DNA of 9,439 bases from DATKWU01 sp964653685 (GCA_964653685.1 CAZZHA010000026.1:1-9439), one strand, 5' to 3'. Positions 1 to 6,175 are shown, numbered from the stretch's first letter. Notes: generated from the sequence alone by a model not told the origin. Numbers and translations are program-made.

Positions 1-120
1 GGTTTAGGCCAGACAGCCACGGAAACAATTTCTCGCTTGGGTACCTGGAAGACAATTGGTTTAGTCGCGGTTATTGGCGGTCTGATTGGCTTGGTAGTTT
101 ACTTCTTCAAAAAGCGTTAA
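1..120 (+). CDS. 3' end of an unidentified membrane-anchored protein (partial)
   Basis: An open frame runs from the first base of the window to a TAA at 118-120 and gives the last 39 residues of a protein that starts outside the window. The visible tail has a short polar stretch, then a Gly/Val/Ile-rich hydrophobic helix (about residues 19-36 of the fragment), and ends in the basic sequence FFKKR. This looks like a C-terminal single-pass anchor with a positively charged cytoplasmic end. No LPXTG-type sorting motif is visible before the helix. The family cannot be told from this fragment. The next gene has its own promoter starting 7 bp after this stop, so the two are probably separate transcription units. 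Confidence 0.65.
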   Translation, partial: GLGQTATETISRLGTWKTIGLVAVIGGLIGLVVYFFKKR

Positions 121-126
121 TCTCGC

Positions 127-155
127 TTGACTTCATTTCAGGCTTAACCCATAAT
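127..155 (+). promoter_or_regulatory. Sigma70-type promoter of the CAP-domain operon
   Basis: A -35 box TTGACT (127-132) and a -10 box CATAAT (150-155) are separated by exactly 17 bp, each one base from consensus. The expected transcription start is near 162, only about 3 nt before the ATG at 165. No Shine-Dalgarno could fit, so the transcript should be leaderless or nearly so. Confidence 0.75.
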
Positions 156-164
156 TAGCTTTAT

Positions 165-1127
165 ATGAATCTGCTCGAATGGACGAGGCATTTTTTCATT
201 CCTCACCAATCTAATAATCACAAAGCAAAGATTCTCCATCCTTCTGTTCTTTCTTTGATTGTGGCCGTTTTTTTGGTTTATCAATTTGCCATTAACTTTT
301 ATGTTTTTTTCTTGCCTTCGGTTTTGGGTTATGCCTCAAACATTACTCCGGAACAGGTAGTTGAATTGACTAATCAGAAACGTTTAGAGAGCGGTTTAAC
401 GCCCTTAACCATTAATTCTCAATTAAATGAAGCGGCTCAACGAAAAGCCGGTGATATGTTTGCTTTTAACTATTGGGCCCACAATTCACCTTCGGGCAGA
501 ACTCCTTGGGCTTTTTTTCAAGAAGTTGGCTATAAATACCTTTACGCCGGTGAAAACCTGGCCAGGGATTTTATGAATTCCAGTTCCGTGGTTGAAGCCT
601 GGATGAATTCACCAACTCATCGAGACAATGTTCTTAATGGCAATTATAAAGAGATTGGTTTAGCGGTGGTCAACGGTACTCTTGATGGCGTAGAAACAAC
701 CTTGGTGGTTCAGATGTTTGGGACACCGGCTTCGGCCTACGTGGCTCAACAATCAGGTACAACGCCGCCAACGGTTTCCACTCCAGAAAAAACTCCGGAA
801 TTAGGTGAAGCTTCAAACGTAGAAGAAAAAAAGATAGAAGAAGAGAAGCAAGAGGTAAAGGAAGAGGAAAAAATTGTTCTTGCTCCGGCGGCTTTGGCTC
901 AGGAAAAAGAGGGAAGTACGGCTTCGCCGATCACTTCACCTTTTGCTTTGACTAAGACTTTAGCTGTTTTAATTTTAGGTATTGTTCTAGGCGCTTTGAT
1001 TTTGGACGTTATCCTCGTTTCCCAAAAGAGAATTGTTCGTCTTTCCGGAAAGAACTTGGCTCATCTTATTTTTATTACCATGCTTTTATTAGCCGTTGTT
1101 TTAACCAGCCAAGGAGCGATTCTATGA
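165..1127 (+). CDS. CAP/SCP (YkwD-like) domain membrane protein with three predicted helices
   Basis: This 320-aa protein has a short basic/aromatic N-terminus (FIPHQSNNHKAK, residues 11-22), a hydrophobic segment (about 27-50), and a CAP domain (about 63-188). A Glu/Lys-rich, probably coiled linker follows (about 217-237), then two C-terminal hydrophobic helices (about 263-285 and 299-316). CAP signatures are clear: YWAHNSPSG with H106, AGENLA with E130, and SPTHRDN with H152, which are candidates for the His/Glu cavity of the family. The CAP domain should be extracytoplasmic if residues 27-50 act as a signal anchor. Bacterial YkwD-like CAP proteins are widespread, but their activity is mostly unknown, so an envelope role is inference. 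The ATG lies 9 nt after a -10 box and lacks a Shine-Dalgarno. It is followed by a membrane gene in an ATGA overlap. Confidence 0.88.
   Translation: MNLLEWTRHFFIPHQSNNHKAKILHPSVLSLIVAVFLVYQFAINFYVFFLPSVLGYASNITPEQVVELTNQKRLESGLTPLTINSQLNEAAQRKAGDMFAFNYWAHNSPSGRTPWAFFQEVGYKYLYAGENLARDFMNSSSVVEAWMNSPTHRDNVLNGNYKEIGLAVVNGTLDGVETTLVVQMFGTPASAYVAQQSGTTPPTVSTPEKTPELGEASNVEEKKIEEEKQEVKEEEKIVLAPAALAQEKEGSTASPITSPFALTKTLAVLILGIVLGALILDVILVSQKRIVRLSGKNLAHLIFITMLLLAVVLTSQGAIL
1111..1116 (+). promoter_or_regulatory. Shine-Dalgarno of the 83-aa membrane protein gene
   Basis: AAGGAG sits 7 nt before the ATG at 1124, inside the end of the CAP gene. It supports translation of the small downstream gene and contrasts with the missing ribosome site of the operon's first gene. 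Confidence 0.75.
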
Positions 1128-1375
1128 CCAAAGACTTAAAACACTATTTAGCCCTGATTGCCTTTTTATCAGTTGGTTTAGGTATCTTTTTGCTTTTCAA
1201 TTACAATCGTCAGATTCAAATGGGGATTACTTTAATTATGTCAGCTGCTTATGTTGTTTGGGGTATTGTCCATCATTCAATTAAAAAGGAATTACATATC
1301 AGAATCATCTTGGAATATGTTTTAGTGGCCACGGTCGCGAGTGTTATCGTAGTTTTTCTGCTGATGAGGACTTAA
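1124..1375 (+). CDS. Small three-helix membrane protein of unknown function
   Basis: I do not recognise this 83-aa protein. It has three hydrophobic segments (about residues 9-25, 32-51 and 60-80) joined by short polar loops. HHSIKKELH lies between helices two and three, and the C-terminus is short and basic (LLMRT). No signal-peptide cleavage site or enzymatic motif is visible. Its ATG overlaps the TGA of the CAP gene (ATGA, 1124-1127), with an AAGGAG site 7 nt upstream. It is therefore very likely co-transcribed and translationally coupled to the CAP protein, and may be a membrane partner of it. That link is inferred only from gene order. Its TAA ends 2 bp from the stop of the converging GH57-like gene, with no terminator between. 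Confidence 0.75.
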   Translation: MTKDLKHYLALIAFLSVGLGIFLLFNYNRQIQMGITLIMSAAYVVWGIVHHSIKKELHIRIILEYVLVATVASVIVVFLLMRT

Positions 1376-1377
1376 TC

Positions 1378-2619
1378 TTATTGTTTGGTTAATTCTCTTC
1401 CAATTTCAATCGCTTTCATAACGTGTTTGTAACAGAAAAGACGTCGTTCTGGAACAGGATTCCAGCCTCGACCATCACTATTTTCTGCTAAAAGCAAATG
1501 ATGCCAACCCTCTTGAGCCTTTTTGGAATTACCAGCTCGAATTAAATAAGAGCGAGCTTCATCGCAGAGCCGATTGAGTTTTACATCATCAGGATCTTGA
1601 TCCCAAACTTTTAATGACCTGTCGGGTGCCCAGCTGCCGGTTCTTAAATAAACTTTCTTCTTAGGCGGATTTTTCTTTAGATAAATAGTAGGAGTGGTGA
1701 GGTTAATGTCTTTTTCACTCGTTGCCCAGTTAACAATATCTAAAAATTTTTCTACTGGAATAGAAGCCGGTATATTGCCTCGATAACCGATAATTTCAAA
1801 ATCACTGCCAAAAGGAATAACCAATCCTTTAACTTTTTCTGATTGAGCCATTTTTTTGAGTCTCTTTTTGAAACGGTTTGGACTGAGAAGCCAAGAGAGA
1901 GCCTTAGGTGCTGCCAAGCTGGCACCAAAATAAAGAGGCGTCCAAATTTGCTTCATCAAAACAGCTGAAATTTCTGCTCCAGCCCCCTGAATAATAACTG
2001 GTTCAAAATCAGGATTACTAATATCATGGCGAAACTTAAGGGCTAATGTAGGCAGGCTGACTATTTGTTTTAATAGGGAAGCGGTAAAAAAATGCATCCC
2101 TCTTTCTGTAAAGCCAATTGGTTTTCTTTCAATGGAGACTGATTCTCCGGCCATAGTTTGGGATAAAACTAAGTGGTCATAATCGATCATTGTCCAAGAG
2201 AAACCAAACTTTTTCAAAATTGGCGCTAAGTTTGGACTCCAAGCGGCTTCAGGCAGAAAGAATCCTTGAGGATTCTTTACTCCTAAAAGTCGTTCTAAAA
2301 GACCAAGGTGTTTTTCAATGTGAAGGTTAATATCAACTTCCTGGATAAGAGGAAGAATTGGTTGGGAATAAGCAAAACCAAGTAATTCAAACTGGCCTTT
2401 TTCAATTCCTCTTTTAATTAAATTAATTATTTCTGGATATTCCTTTTCCAAAATTTCCAGAGTGACACCGGTAAAGTTAAAAGAAATTTTAGATTTAGGA
2501 ATTTTTAAAAGACCTTTAAGAGTAGGTAAGTAGCTTTCCTTGATCACTCGGGGAATTTCTTCAGAGGGAATTTCGGCATATTGAAGATTAGCGTGAAGAA
2601 CTAAGGATGTATTTAACAT
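1378..2619 (-). CDS. Glycoside hydrolase family 57-like protein
   Basis: A 413-aa protein with the conserved blocks of the GH57 fold. The N-terminal strand has HANLQY (H9), where the family usually shows HxHxPY, so the second His is Asn here. NFTGVTLEIL lies around residues 48-57, and GQFELLGFAYSQPILPL spans about 75-91. The block GFFLPEAAWSPNL places E124 at the expected nucleophile position, and GSDFEIIGY places D273 at the expected general acid. A C-terminal SDGRGWNP block (about 381-388) also fits. GH57 includes alpha-amylases, branching enzymes and 4-alpha-glucanotransferases acting on alpha-glucans. The exact substrate cannot be told, and the protein is shorter than many members. There is no signal peptide, so it is probably cytoplasmic. 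The gene lies 42 bp after rtcB with its own promoter in that gap; the start is the ATG 9 nt after the -10 box. Confidence 0.8.
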   Translation of the reverse strand: MLNTSLVLHANLQYAEIPSEEIPRVIKESYLPTLKGLLKIPKSKISFNFTGVTLEILEKEYPEIINLIKRGIEKGQFELLGFAYSQPILPLIQEVDINLHIEKHLGLLERLLGVKNPQGFFLPEAAWSPNLAPILKKFGFSWTMIDYDHLVLSQTMAGESVSIERKPIGFTERGMHFFTASLLKQIVSLPTLALKFRHDISNPDFEPVIIQGAGAEISAVLMKQIWTPLYFGASLAAPKALSWLLSPNRFKKRLKKMAQSEKVKGLVIPFGSDFEIIGYRGNIPASIPVEKFLDIVNWATSEKDINLTTPTIYLKKNPPKKKVYLRTGSWAPDRSLKVWDQDPDDVKLNRLCDEARSYLIRAGNSKKAQEGWHHLLLAENSDGRGWNPVPERRLFCYKHVMKAIEIGRELTKQ

Positions 2620-2628
2620 TTCTGGTTT

Positions 2629-2657
2629 ATCTTAACAAACAGAGAAGAATTTTTAAA
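2629..2657 (-). promoter_or_regulatory. Extended -10 promoter of the GH57-like gene
   Basis: On the minus strand TGtTAAGAT (2637 down to 2629) is an extended -10. TTTAAA (2657-2652) lies 17 bp upstream as a partial -35 (4 of 6 consensus). The expected start is near 2622, about 3 nt before the ATG at 2619. The promoter fits within the 42-bp gap after rtcB, and no Shine-Dalgarno is visible. Confidence 0.55.
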
Positions 2658-2661
2658 GAGG

Positions 2662-4074
2662 TTAATCGCCTTTAATCACCGCTAAAGGTCGAAGGTGACA
2701 AACTTTTTTACTTAAACCCGCTTCCACTAAAGTTTCAATCACCAAGTTTATATCTTTGTAGGCCTGGGGAGCTTCATCAGCGATGACATGAAAGGGTTTG
2801 TTGTAAATAATTCCCCCCATTTGTTTTTCAAATTCCTCTTTTTTAATTCTTCTTTTGGCTTCGCTTCGGCTCATGGCTCGACCGGCGCCATGATTAATGG
2901 AGAAATAGGTTTCTCTGGCGTCAGGTAAACCAACCATAATATAGGAAGGGGCACCCATACTCCCAGGTACCAAGGAAGGATGGCCAGTGGCTAAATAATG
3001 TTTAGGGTTTTGTTCATGGTTAGCTGGTAGGGCCCGGGTGGCTCCTTTGCGGTGAACCAGGACTTCCTTACCTTGGTGTTTTTCCCATTTAGCAATGTTG
3101 TGGGCGACATCATAAAGAAGAGTTAGTTTTGCTTTTTTATCTTTAAAAACTCTTTTAAAAACATCACGAACATAATGACCAATCAGTTGACGATTGGCAA
3201 AAGCAAAATTAACACAACCGGCCATGGCCGAAAGATAAGCGGCTCCAGAAGGTGAATCAGTTGGTAGAGAGGCTAAATTAGGAATAGGGGCTTTAATCCC
3301 ATATTTGGCTTCTTCTTTAGAGAATTCTCTAGTGTAATCAATACAAGTTTGATGCCCTAGAGCCCGAGAACCAGTATGCATCATTACACAAATCTGGTTT
3401 TCAAAAAGGCCCCATTTTTCGGCCAAATCTTGATCATAGATTTTTTCTAAGACCTGGATTTCAATAAAGTGATTGCCAGAGCCGAGAGTGCCGACTTCTT
3501 TTTCGGCTCGTTTAATGGCTCTTTCAGAAAGATGATTGAGATCAGCACCGGCCATCCGGCCGTTTTCTTCAATTGATTCTGCATCTTCTTTTTCACCATA
3601 ACCTTTTTTAATCAAAGCCTGGGCGCCATGATAAATAATTTCCCGAAAAGGCAAATTGGGAATGGCTTCTCGACGCCTTTGACCTAGACCAACCGGGACT
3701 TCTCTTTGGATTCGGTTAATCAAAAGCCTCAGAGTTTCTGGGGAAAAGAGTTTGGCATCATATTTCAATTGACTGTAAAAAAATCTGACGCCACAGTTAA
3801 TGTCCATGCCCACCGCCCCTGAAGAAACAAGGCCATTAGTGGCCATCACCCCGCCAATCGGAAGACCAAAGCCTTCATGAACATCAGGCATGGCCACCAC
3901 CGGGGAAATAAGTTTGGGTAAAGAAGCGGCTTGAGCCAACTGCTCTAGGGACCGATCTTCTTTGACTTTTTCCAAAAGGGCTTCCTTAACATAAACCACC
4001 ACCTCAGCTTTCATTTGCGGTAGTTTTTCTACCTGCCAGCGGTTAATCCCAATGTTTTTAAGCTGAATCTCCAT
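2662..4074 (-). CDS. rtcB: RNA-splicing ligase RtcB
   Basis: A full-length 470-aa RtcB. This family joins RNA 2',3'-cyclic phosphate or 3'-phosphate ends to 5'-OH ends using GTP and Mn2+, through a guanylated histidine. Conserved blocks are all present in order: MPDVHEGFGLPIGGV (62-76); GMDINCGVR with metal ligands D91 and C94; GSGNHFIEIQ with H202; HTGSRALGH with H233; YDVAHN with H325; GATRALP (344-350); NHGAGRAMSR with H395 as the guanylated histidine; DEAPQAYKDI; and the terminal LRPLAVIKG. No catalytic residue is missing. In bacteria RtcB is usually linked to RNA repair, and in archaea and eukaryotes to tRNA splicing; which applies here is unknown. No RtcA or Archease gene is adjacent. 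The ATG starts 6 nt after a consensus TATAAT, so its A is the predicted first transcribed base. Confidence 0.96.
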   Translation of the reverse strand: MEIQLKNIGINRWQVEKLPQMKAEVVVYVKEALLEKVKEDRSLEQLAQAASLPKLISPVVAMPDVHEGFGLPIGGVMATNGLVSSGAVGMDINCGVRFFYSQLKYDAKLFSPETLRLLINRIQREVPVGLGQRRREAIPNLPFREIIYHGAQALIKKGYGEKEDAESIEENGRMAGADLNHLSERAIKRAEKEVGTLGSGNHFIEIQVLEKIYDQDLAEKWGLFENQICVMMHTGSRALGHQTCIDYTREFSKEEAKYGIKAPIPNLASLPTDSPSGAAYLSAMAGCVNFAFANRQLIGHYVRDVFKRVFKDKKAKLTLLYDVAHNIAKWEKHQGKEVLVHRKGATRALPANHEQNPKHYLATGHPSLVPGSMGAPSYIMVGLPDARETYFSINHGAGRAMSRSEAKRRIKKEEFEKQMGGIIYNKPFHVIADEAPQAYKDINLVIETLVEAGLSKKVCHLRPLAVIKGD

Positions 4075-4077
4075 GAT

Positions 4078-4106
4078 TTTATTATAGCAGAGGTTTATGA
4101 TAAAAT
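4078..4106 (+). promoter_or_regulatory. Extended -10 promoter of the YkuK-like/lemA/TPM operon (half of a divergent pair)
   Basis: TGaTAAAAT (4098-4106) is an extended -10. The -35 region 17 bp upstream (TTTATT, 4078-4083) is poor and overlaps the -10 of rtcB. The predicted start is near 4113, downstream of the first in-frame ATG (4110) and 3 nt before the second (4116). Confidence 0.6.
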
Positions 4107-4109
4107 AGG
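4081..4109 (-). promoter_or_regulatory. Extended -10 promoter of rtcB (half of a divergent pair)
   Basis: On the minus strand TGcTATAAT (4089 down to 4081) is a perfect extended -10. The -35 region 17 bp upstream (CCTATT, 4109-4104) is weak and overlaps the opposing promoter's -10. The predicted start is 4074, the A of the rtcB ATG, so the mRNA would have no 5' leader. Confidence 0.7.
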
Positions 4110-4115
4110 ATGGTA

Positions 4116-4613
4116 ATGAGGGCAGGTAATTTTTTTATTAGTCCGACTAAAGGTAAGATGGCCATTGATAAAGTGGTTGATGATTTAGTGGCTTTTATGA
4201 GCGAACAGCCGGACTATTCTTATCAGTTGGTAATTGGGACTGATTCAAAGACTAAAAAATTAAATGGTGACGAGAAAGTCAGTTTTGTTACCGCCGTAGT
4301 CATTCACCGAAAAAGCAAGGGTGGTCGTTATTTCTGGCAGAAAAAGAAAGTGACAAATTTAAGAAGTCTTCGAGATAAAATTTATACGGAAACCCTTCTT
4401 TCAATTCGTTTAGCCGAGAAAATTGTACCTCAATTAACCCAGAAATTAAACGGCGAAAGATATAAACTGGAAATCCATATTGATGTGGGTGATGTTGGTC
4501 CAACTCGGGAAATGATTAAGGAAGTGGTCGGGATGGTTAATGGTAATGGTTTTGTCGCCAAAACTAAACCTGAAGCTTATGGTGCTTTTGTTGTTGCTGA
4601 CAAGCACACCTAA
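4116..4613 (+). CDS. YkuK-like (DUF458) ribonuclease H-fold protein
   Basis: A protein of about 165 aa that matches the YkuK/DUF458 RNase H-like family along its length. Numbered from the upstream ATG at 4110, the motifs are: VIGTDSK with D45 on the first core strand; TAVVIHRKSKGGRYFW (61-76); LRSLRDKIYTETLLSI with E94; EIHIDVGDVGPTREMI with D125 and D128; KTKPEAYGA; and ADKHT with D164. The acidic residues could form an RNase H-like metal site, but biochemical activity for this family is not established to my knowledge. I chose the ATG at 4116 because the -10 box (4101-4106) predicts a transcript beginning near 4113, so the ATG at 4110 would not be transcribed. No Shine-Dalgarno precedes either ATG. 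It heads an operon with lemA and the TPM gene, and is divergent from rtcB. Confidence 0.85.
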   Translation: MRAGNFFISPTKGKMAIDKVVDDLVAFMSEQPDYSYQLVIGTDSKTKKLNGDEKVSFVTAVVIHRKSKGGRYFWQKKKVTNLRSLRDKIYTETLLSIRLAEKIVPQLTQKLNGERYKLEIHIDVGDVGPTREMIKEVVGMVNGNGFVAKTKPEAYGAFVVADKHT

Positions 4614-4615
4614 GA

Positions 4616-4625
4616 AAGGGGGTGA
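4616..4625 (+). promoter_or_regulatory. Strong Shine-Dalgarno that fixes the TTG start of lemA
   Basis: AAGGGGGTGA differs by one base from the ideal AAGGAGGTGA. It begins 2 bp after the stop of the upstream gene and leaves 6 nt before the TTG at 4632. It supports TTG rather than any later in-frame start, because the N-terminal MKKIW plus hydrophobic helix begins exactly there. Confidence 0.75.
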
Positions 4626-4631
4626 AGAAAT

Positions 4632-5204
4632 TTGAAGAAAATTTGGATTGTGATTGGGGCGGTTGTTCTTTTTGCTGCCTTAAGTTTAGTCTCTTTTTAC
4701 AATAATCTGGTTACCAAAAGCCAGGCAATTGATAATCAGTGGGCCCAGGTCGAAACTCAATACCAACGCCGTTTTGATTTAATTCCTAACTTAGTCAACT
4801 CGGTTGAGGGGATTATGACTCAAGAACAAGCGGTTTTTGGCCAAATCGCTGAAGCCAGAACCCGCTATTCAGGGGCAACCACGGTTGAAGAAAAAGCCCA
4901 AGCCGCCACTCAAGTAGAATCAGCTTTAGGTAGATTGCTGGTGGTGGTCGAGAACTACCCTGAATTACGTTCATCGGAGAATGTTTCTCAATTAATGGAT
5001 GAATTGGCTGGGACAGAAAATCGAGTTGCCGTTGAGAGGCGACGTTACAATGATTTGGTTCGAGATTACAACACCACTATCAAGAAGTTTCCCGCTAATC
5101 TGATTGCTGGTACTTTTGGTTTTAACGAGCGTTCCTATTTCGAAGCAGTTGAAGGAGCCGAGCAAGCGCCTGAAGTTAATATTCAGCCGGAGAAACCTGA
5201 ATGA
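4632..5204 (+). CDS. lemA: LemA family protein
   Basis: A 190-aa membrane-anchored LemA protein. One N-terminal helix (about residues 4-22) is followed by the family signature: YNNLV, VETQYQRRFDLIPNLVNSVEGI (about 41-62), a helical region with AEARTRYSGA, ENYPELRSSENV (about 107-118), AVERRRYNDLVRDYNTTIKKFP (about 133-154), and a C-terminal FNERSYFEA block. LemA proteins form long helical bundles outside the membrane; their molecular function is not settled. The start is TTG, preceded by a near-ideal Shine-Dalgarno and giving the expected MKK plus hydrophobic helix. The gene lies 18 bp after the YkuK-like gene and overlaps the TPM gene by ATGA. LemA-TPM gene pairs recur in bacteria, supporting a joint envelope role. 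Confidence 0.93.
   Translation: MKKIWIVIGAVVLFAALSLVSFYNNLVTKSQAIDNQWAQVETQYQRRFDLIPNLVNSVEGIMTQEQAVFGQIAEARTRYSGATTVEEKAQAATQVESALGRLLVVVENYPELRSSENVSQLMDELAGTENRVAVERRRYNDLVRDYNTTIKKFPANLIAGTFGFNERSYFEAVEGAEQAPEVNIQPEKPE
5189..5192 (+). promoter_or_regulatory. Shine-Dalgarno of the TPM-domain gene
   Basis: GGAG lies 8 nt before the ATG at 5201, inside the end of lemA. It supports the ATGA-overlap start. Confidence 0.6.
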
Positions 5205-6088
5205 AGTTTCTAAAACTGCCAATTCTTTTATTACTAGGATTTTTCCTAGTAACTTTGCCAGTGTTGGCTCAGGATTTTCCTGAAGCAACTGGTTATGTTA
5301 ATGATTTTGCCCAGCTTCTTTCTTCTGATTATCGTCAATCTTTAGAACAAAATTTAATTGATTTTGAGGAGAAAACCACGGCTGAAATCGCGGTGGTAAC
5401 GATTAACTCTCTGGAAGGCAATTCGGTTGAAGATTATGCGGTTCGTTTATTTGAACAGTGGAAAATAGGTAAAAAAGAAAAAGATAATGGTCTGCTTATT
5501 CTGGTGGCTAAGGAGGAAAGGCAAATCAGAATTGAAGTAGGTTATGGTTTAGAGTCGGTGATTACTGATGGCCGAGCTGGTAAGATTATTCGGGAAGAGA
5601 TGAGACCGGCTTTTAGAGAAGATAATTATGATCAGGGAATCAAGCTCGCCGTCGAAAAGATTCAGGGATACATTACTTCTGGTGAACCACCTTCTAGTCA
5701 GGAAGAAATTCAGGTAAAGGCTTTGGCAATTTTACCCCTCATTATTATTAGTTTTATTATTCTGATTTACGTTTCTTCTTTTCTAGGAAGAAGTAAAAGA
5801 TTTTGGCCTGGAGGAGTGATTGGGGGAATAACGGGCGGTGTTTTAGGCCTAATTATCGGGACAATTTTAGCCTTTACCCTTTTGACTTTTAGTCTCGGTA
5901 TATTTGGTTTTCTTTTAGATTATCTTCTTTCCAAGAATTACAAAAAACTGAAAAATAAAAAGAAACCCACCAGTTTTACTAAGAGCTGGGGCGGCTTCTT
6001 TAGTGGTGGTGGCGGGAGTAGCGGTGGAGGTTTTGGTGGTTTTAGCGGTGGTAGTTCTGGTGGCGGTGGTGCTAGTGGCGGTTGGTAG
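5201..6088 (+). CDS. TPM-domain (YgcG-type) membrane protein with Gly/Ser-rich tail
   Basis: A 295-aa protein. It begins with a signal peptide (residues 1-23, ending VLA before Q24). A TPM domain follows (about 27-158) with YVNDFAQLLS, TTAEIAVVTI, KKEKDNGLLILVAKEERQIRIEVGYGLE and ITDGRAGKII. After a short linker come hydrophobic segments at about 174-195 and 203-243, a basic stretch (KKLKNKKK), and a tail from about 268 made almost only of Gly and Ser and ending in GGW. This order (signal peptide, TPM domain, membrane helices, GGGxSGGG tail) is typical of YgcG-like proteins. TPM domains occur in the Psb32/TLP18.3 group; bacterial roles are poorly defined, although envelope or protein quality control is often suggested. 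The gene overlaps lemA by 4 bp and is probably the last gene of the operon. It stops with TAG. Confidence 0.9.
   Translation: MKFLKLPILLLLGFFLVTLPVLAQDFPEATGYVNDFAQLLSSDYRQSLEQNLIDFEEKTTAEIAVVTINSLEGNSVEDYAVRLFEQWKIGKKEKDNGLLILVAKEERQIRIEVGYGLESVITDGRAGKIIREEMRPAFREDNYDQGIKLAVEKIQGYITSGEPPSSQEEIQVKALAILPLIIISFIILIYVSSFLGRSKRFWPGGVIGGITGGVLGLIIGTILAFTLLTFSLGIFGFLLDYLLSKNYKKLKNKKKPTSFTKSWGGFFSGGGGSSGGGFGGFSGGSSGGGGASGGW
6002..6085 (+). repeat. Low-complexity GGT/AGT repeat encoding the Gly/Ser tail
   Basis: A run of GGT, GGC, GGA and AGT/AGC codons encodes residues 268-295 of the TPM protein, ending in Trp. Codons are mixed rather than identical, so the run looks maintained at protein level and not like a recent slippage expansion. 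Such tails are common in this family. Confidence 0.75.
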
Positions 6089-6139
6089 TAGAAAAAAATA
6101 GAAAAATTTAGTAAAATAAAAATGTTAGAAAGTTTATTC

Positions 6140-6170
6140 TGCCTCTTTAGATTGGGGCAATTTTAATTTT
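6140..6170 (+). terminator. Possible intrinsic terminator after the lemA/TPM operon
   Basis: TGCCTC (6140-6145) can pair with GGGGCA (6154-6159) as a 6-bp stem with one G-T wobble and an 8-nt loop. It is followed by an A and then TTTTAATTTT (6161-6170). The stem is short and the T tract is interrupted, so termination may be weak. It lies about 50 nt after the TPM stop and directly abuts the candidate -10 of the next gene. Confidence 0.4.
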
Positions 6171-6175
6171 AAGAT
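6170..6175 (+). promoter_or_regulatory. Candidate -10 box of the RmlC-like/RmlD-like operon
   Basis: TAAGAT, the same hexamer as in the GH57-like promoter, ends 5 nt before the ATG at 6181. There is no extended TG and no convincing -35. No Shine-Dalgarno precedes the ATG, so either a leaderless transcript starts at about 6181 or a longer transcript reads through from upstream. Confidence 0.35.

Noticed and set aside
112..128. Inverted repeat AAGCG / CGCTT after the first gene fragment as a terminator
   Set aside because: The stem is only 5 bp, no T tract follows, and it overlaps the -35 box of the CAP promoter.
4300..4503. Minus-strand open frame inside the YkuK-like gene
   Set aside because: It lies wholly within a well-supported gene, has no ribosome site or recognisable motifs, and reads as antisense of conserved codons.
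1124..5204. Alternative genetic code with UGA as glycine, as in some Patescibacteria
   Set aside because: TGA ends the CAP and LemA frames at the expected places within ATGA overlaps, and no in-frame TGA is needed inside any family-matched protein.
4992..5288. Minus-strand open frame across the lemA/TPM junction
   Set aside because: Both plus-strand genes are strongly supported by family motifs. This frame has no family signature.
6002..6085. Gly/Ser-codon repeat as a novel repeat element
   Set aside because: It is the usual Gly/Ser-rich tail of TPM/YgcG-type proteins, with mixed codons and no copies elsewhere in the window.
6122..6166. A 14-codon ATG frame (MLESLFCLFRLGQF) following a TAAAAT box, possibly a leader peptide
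   Set aside because: It has no Shine-Dalgarno, its ATG is only 4 nt after the hexamer, and there is no recognisable regulatory amino-acid run. Short frames of this size arise easily by chance.
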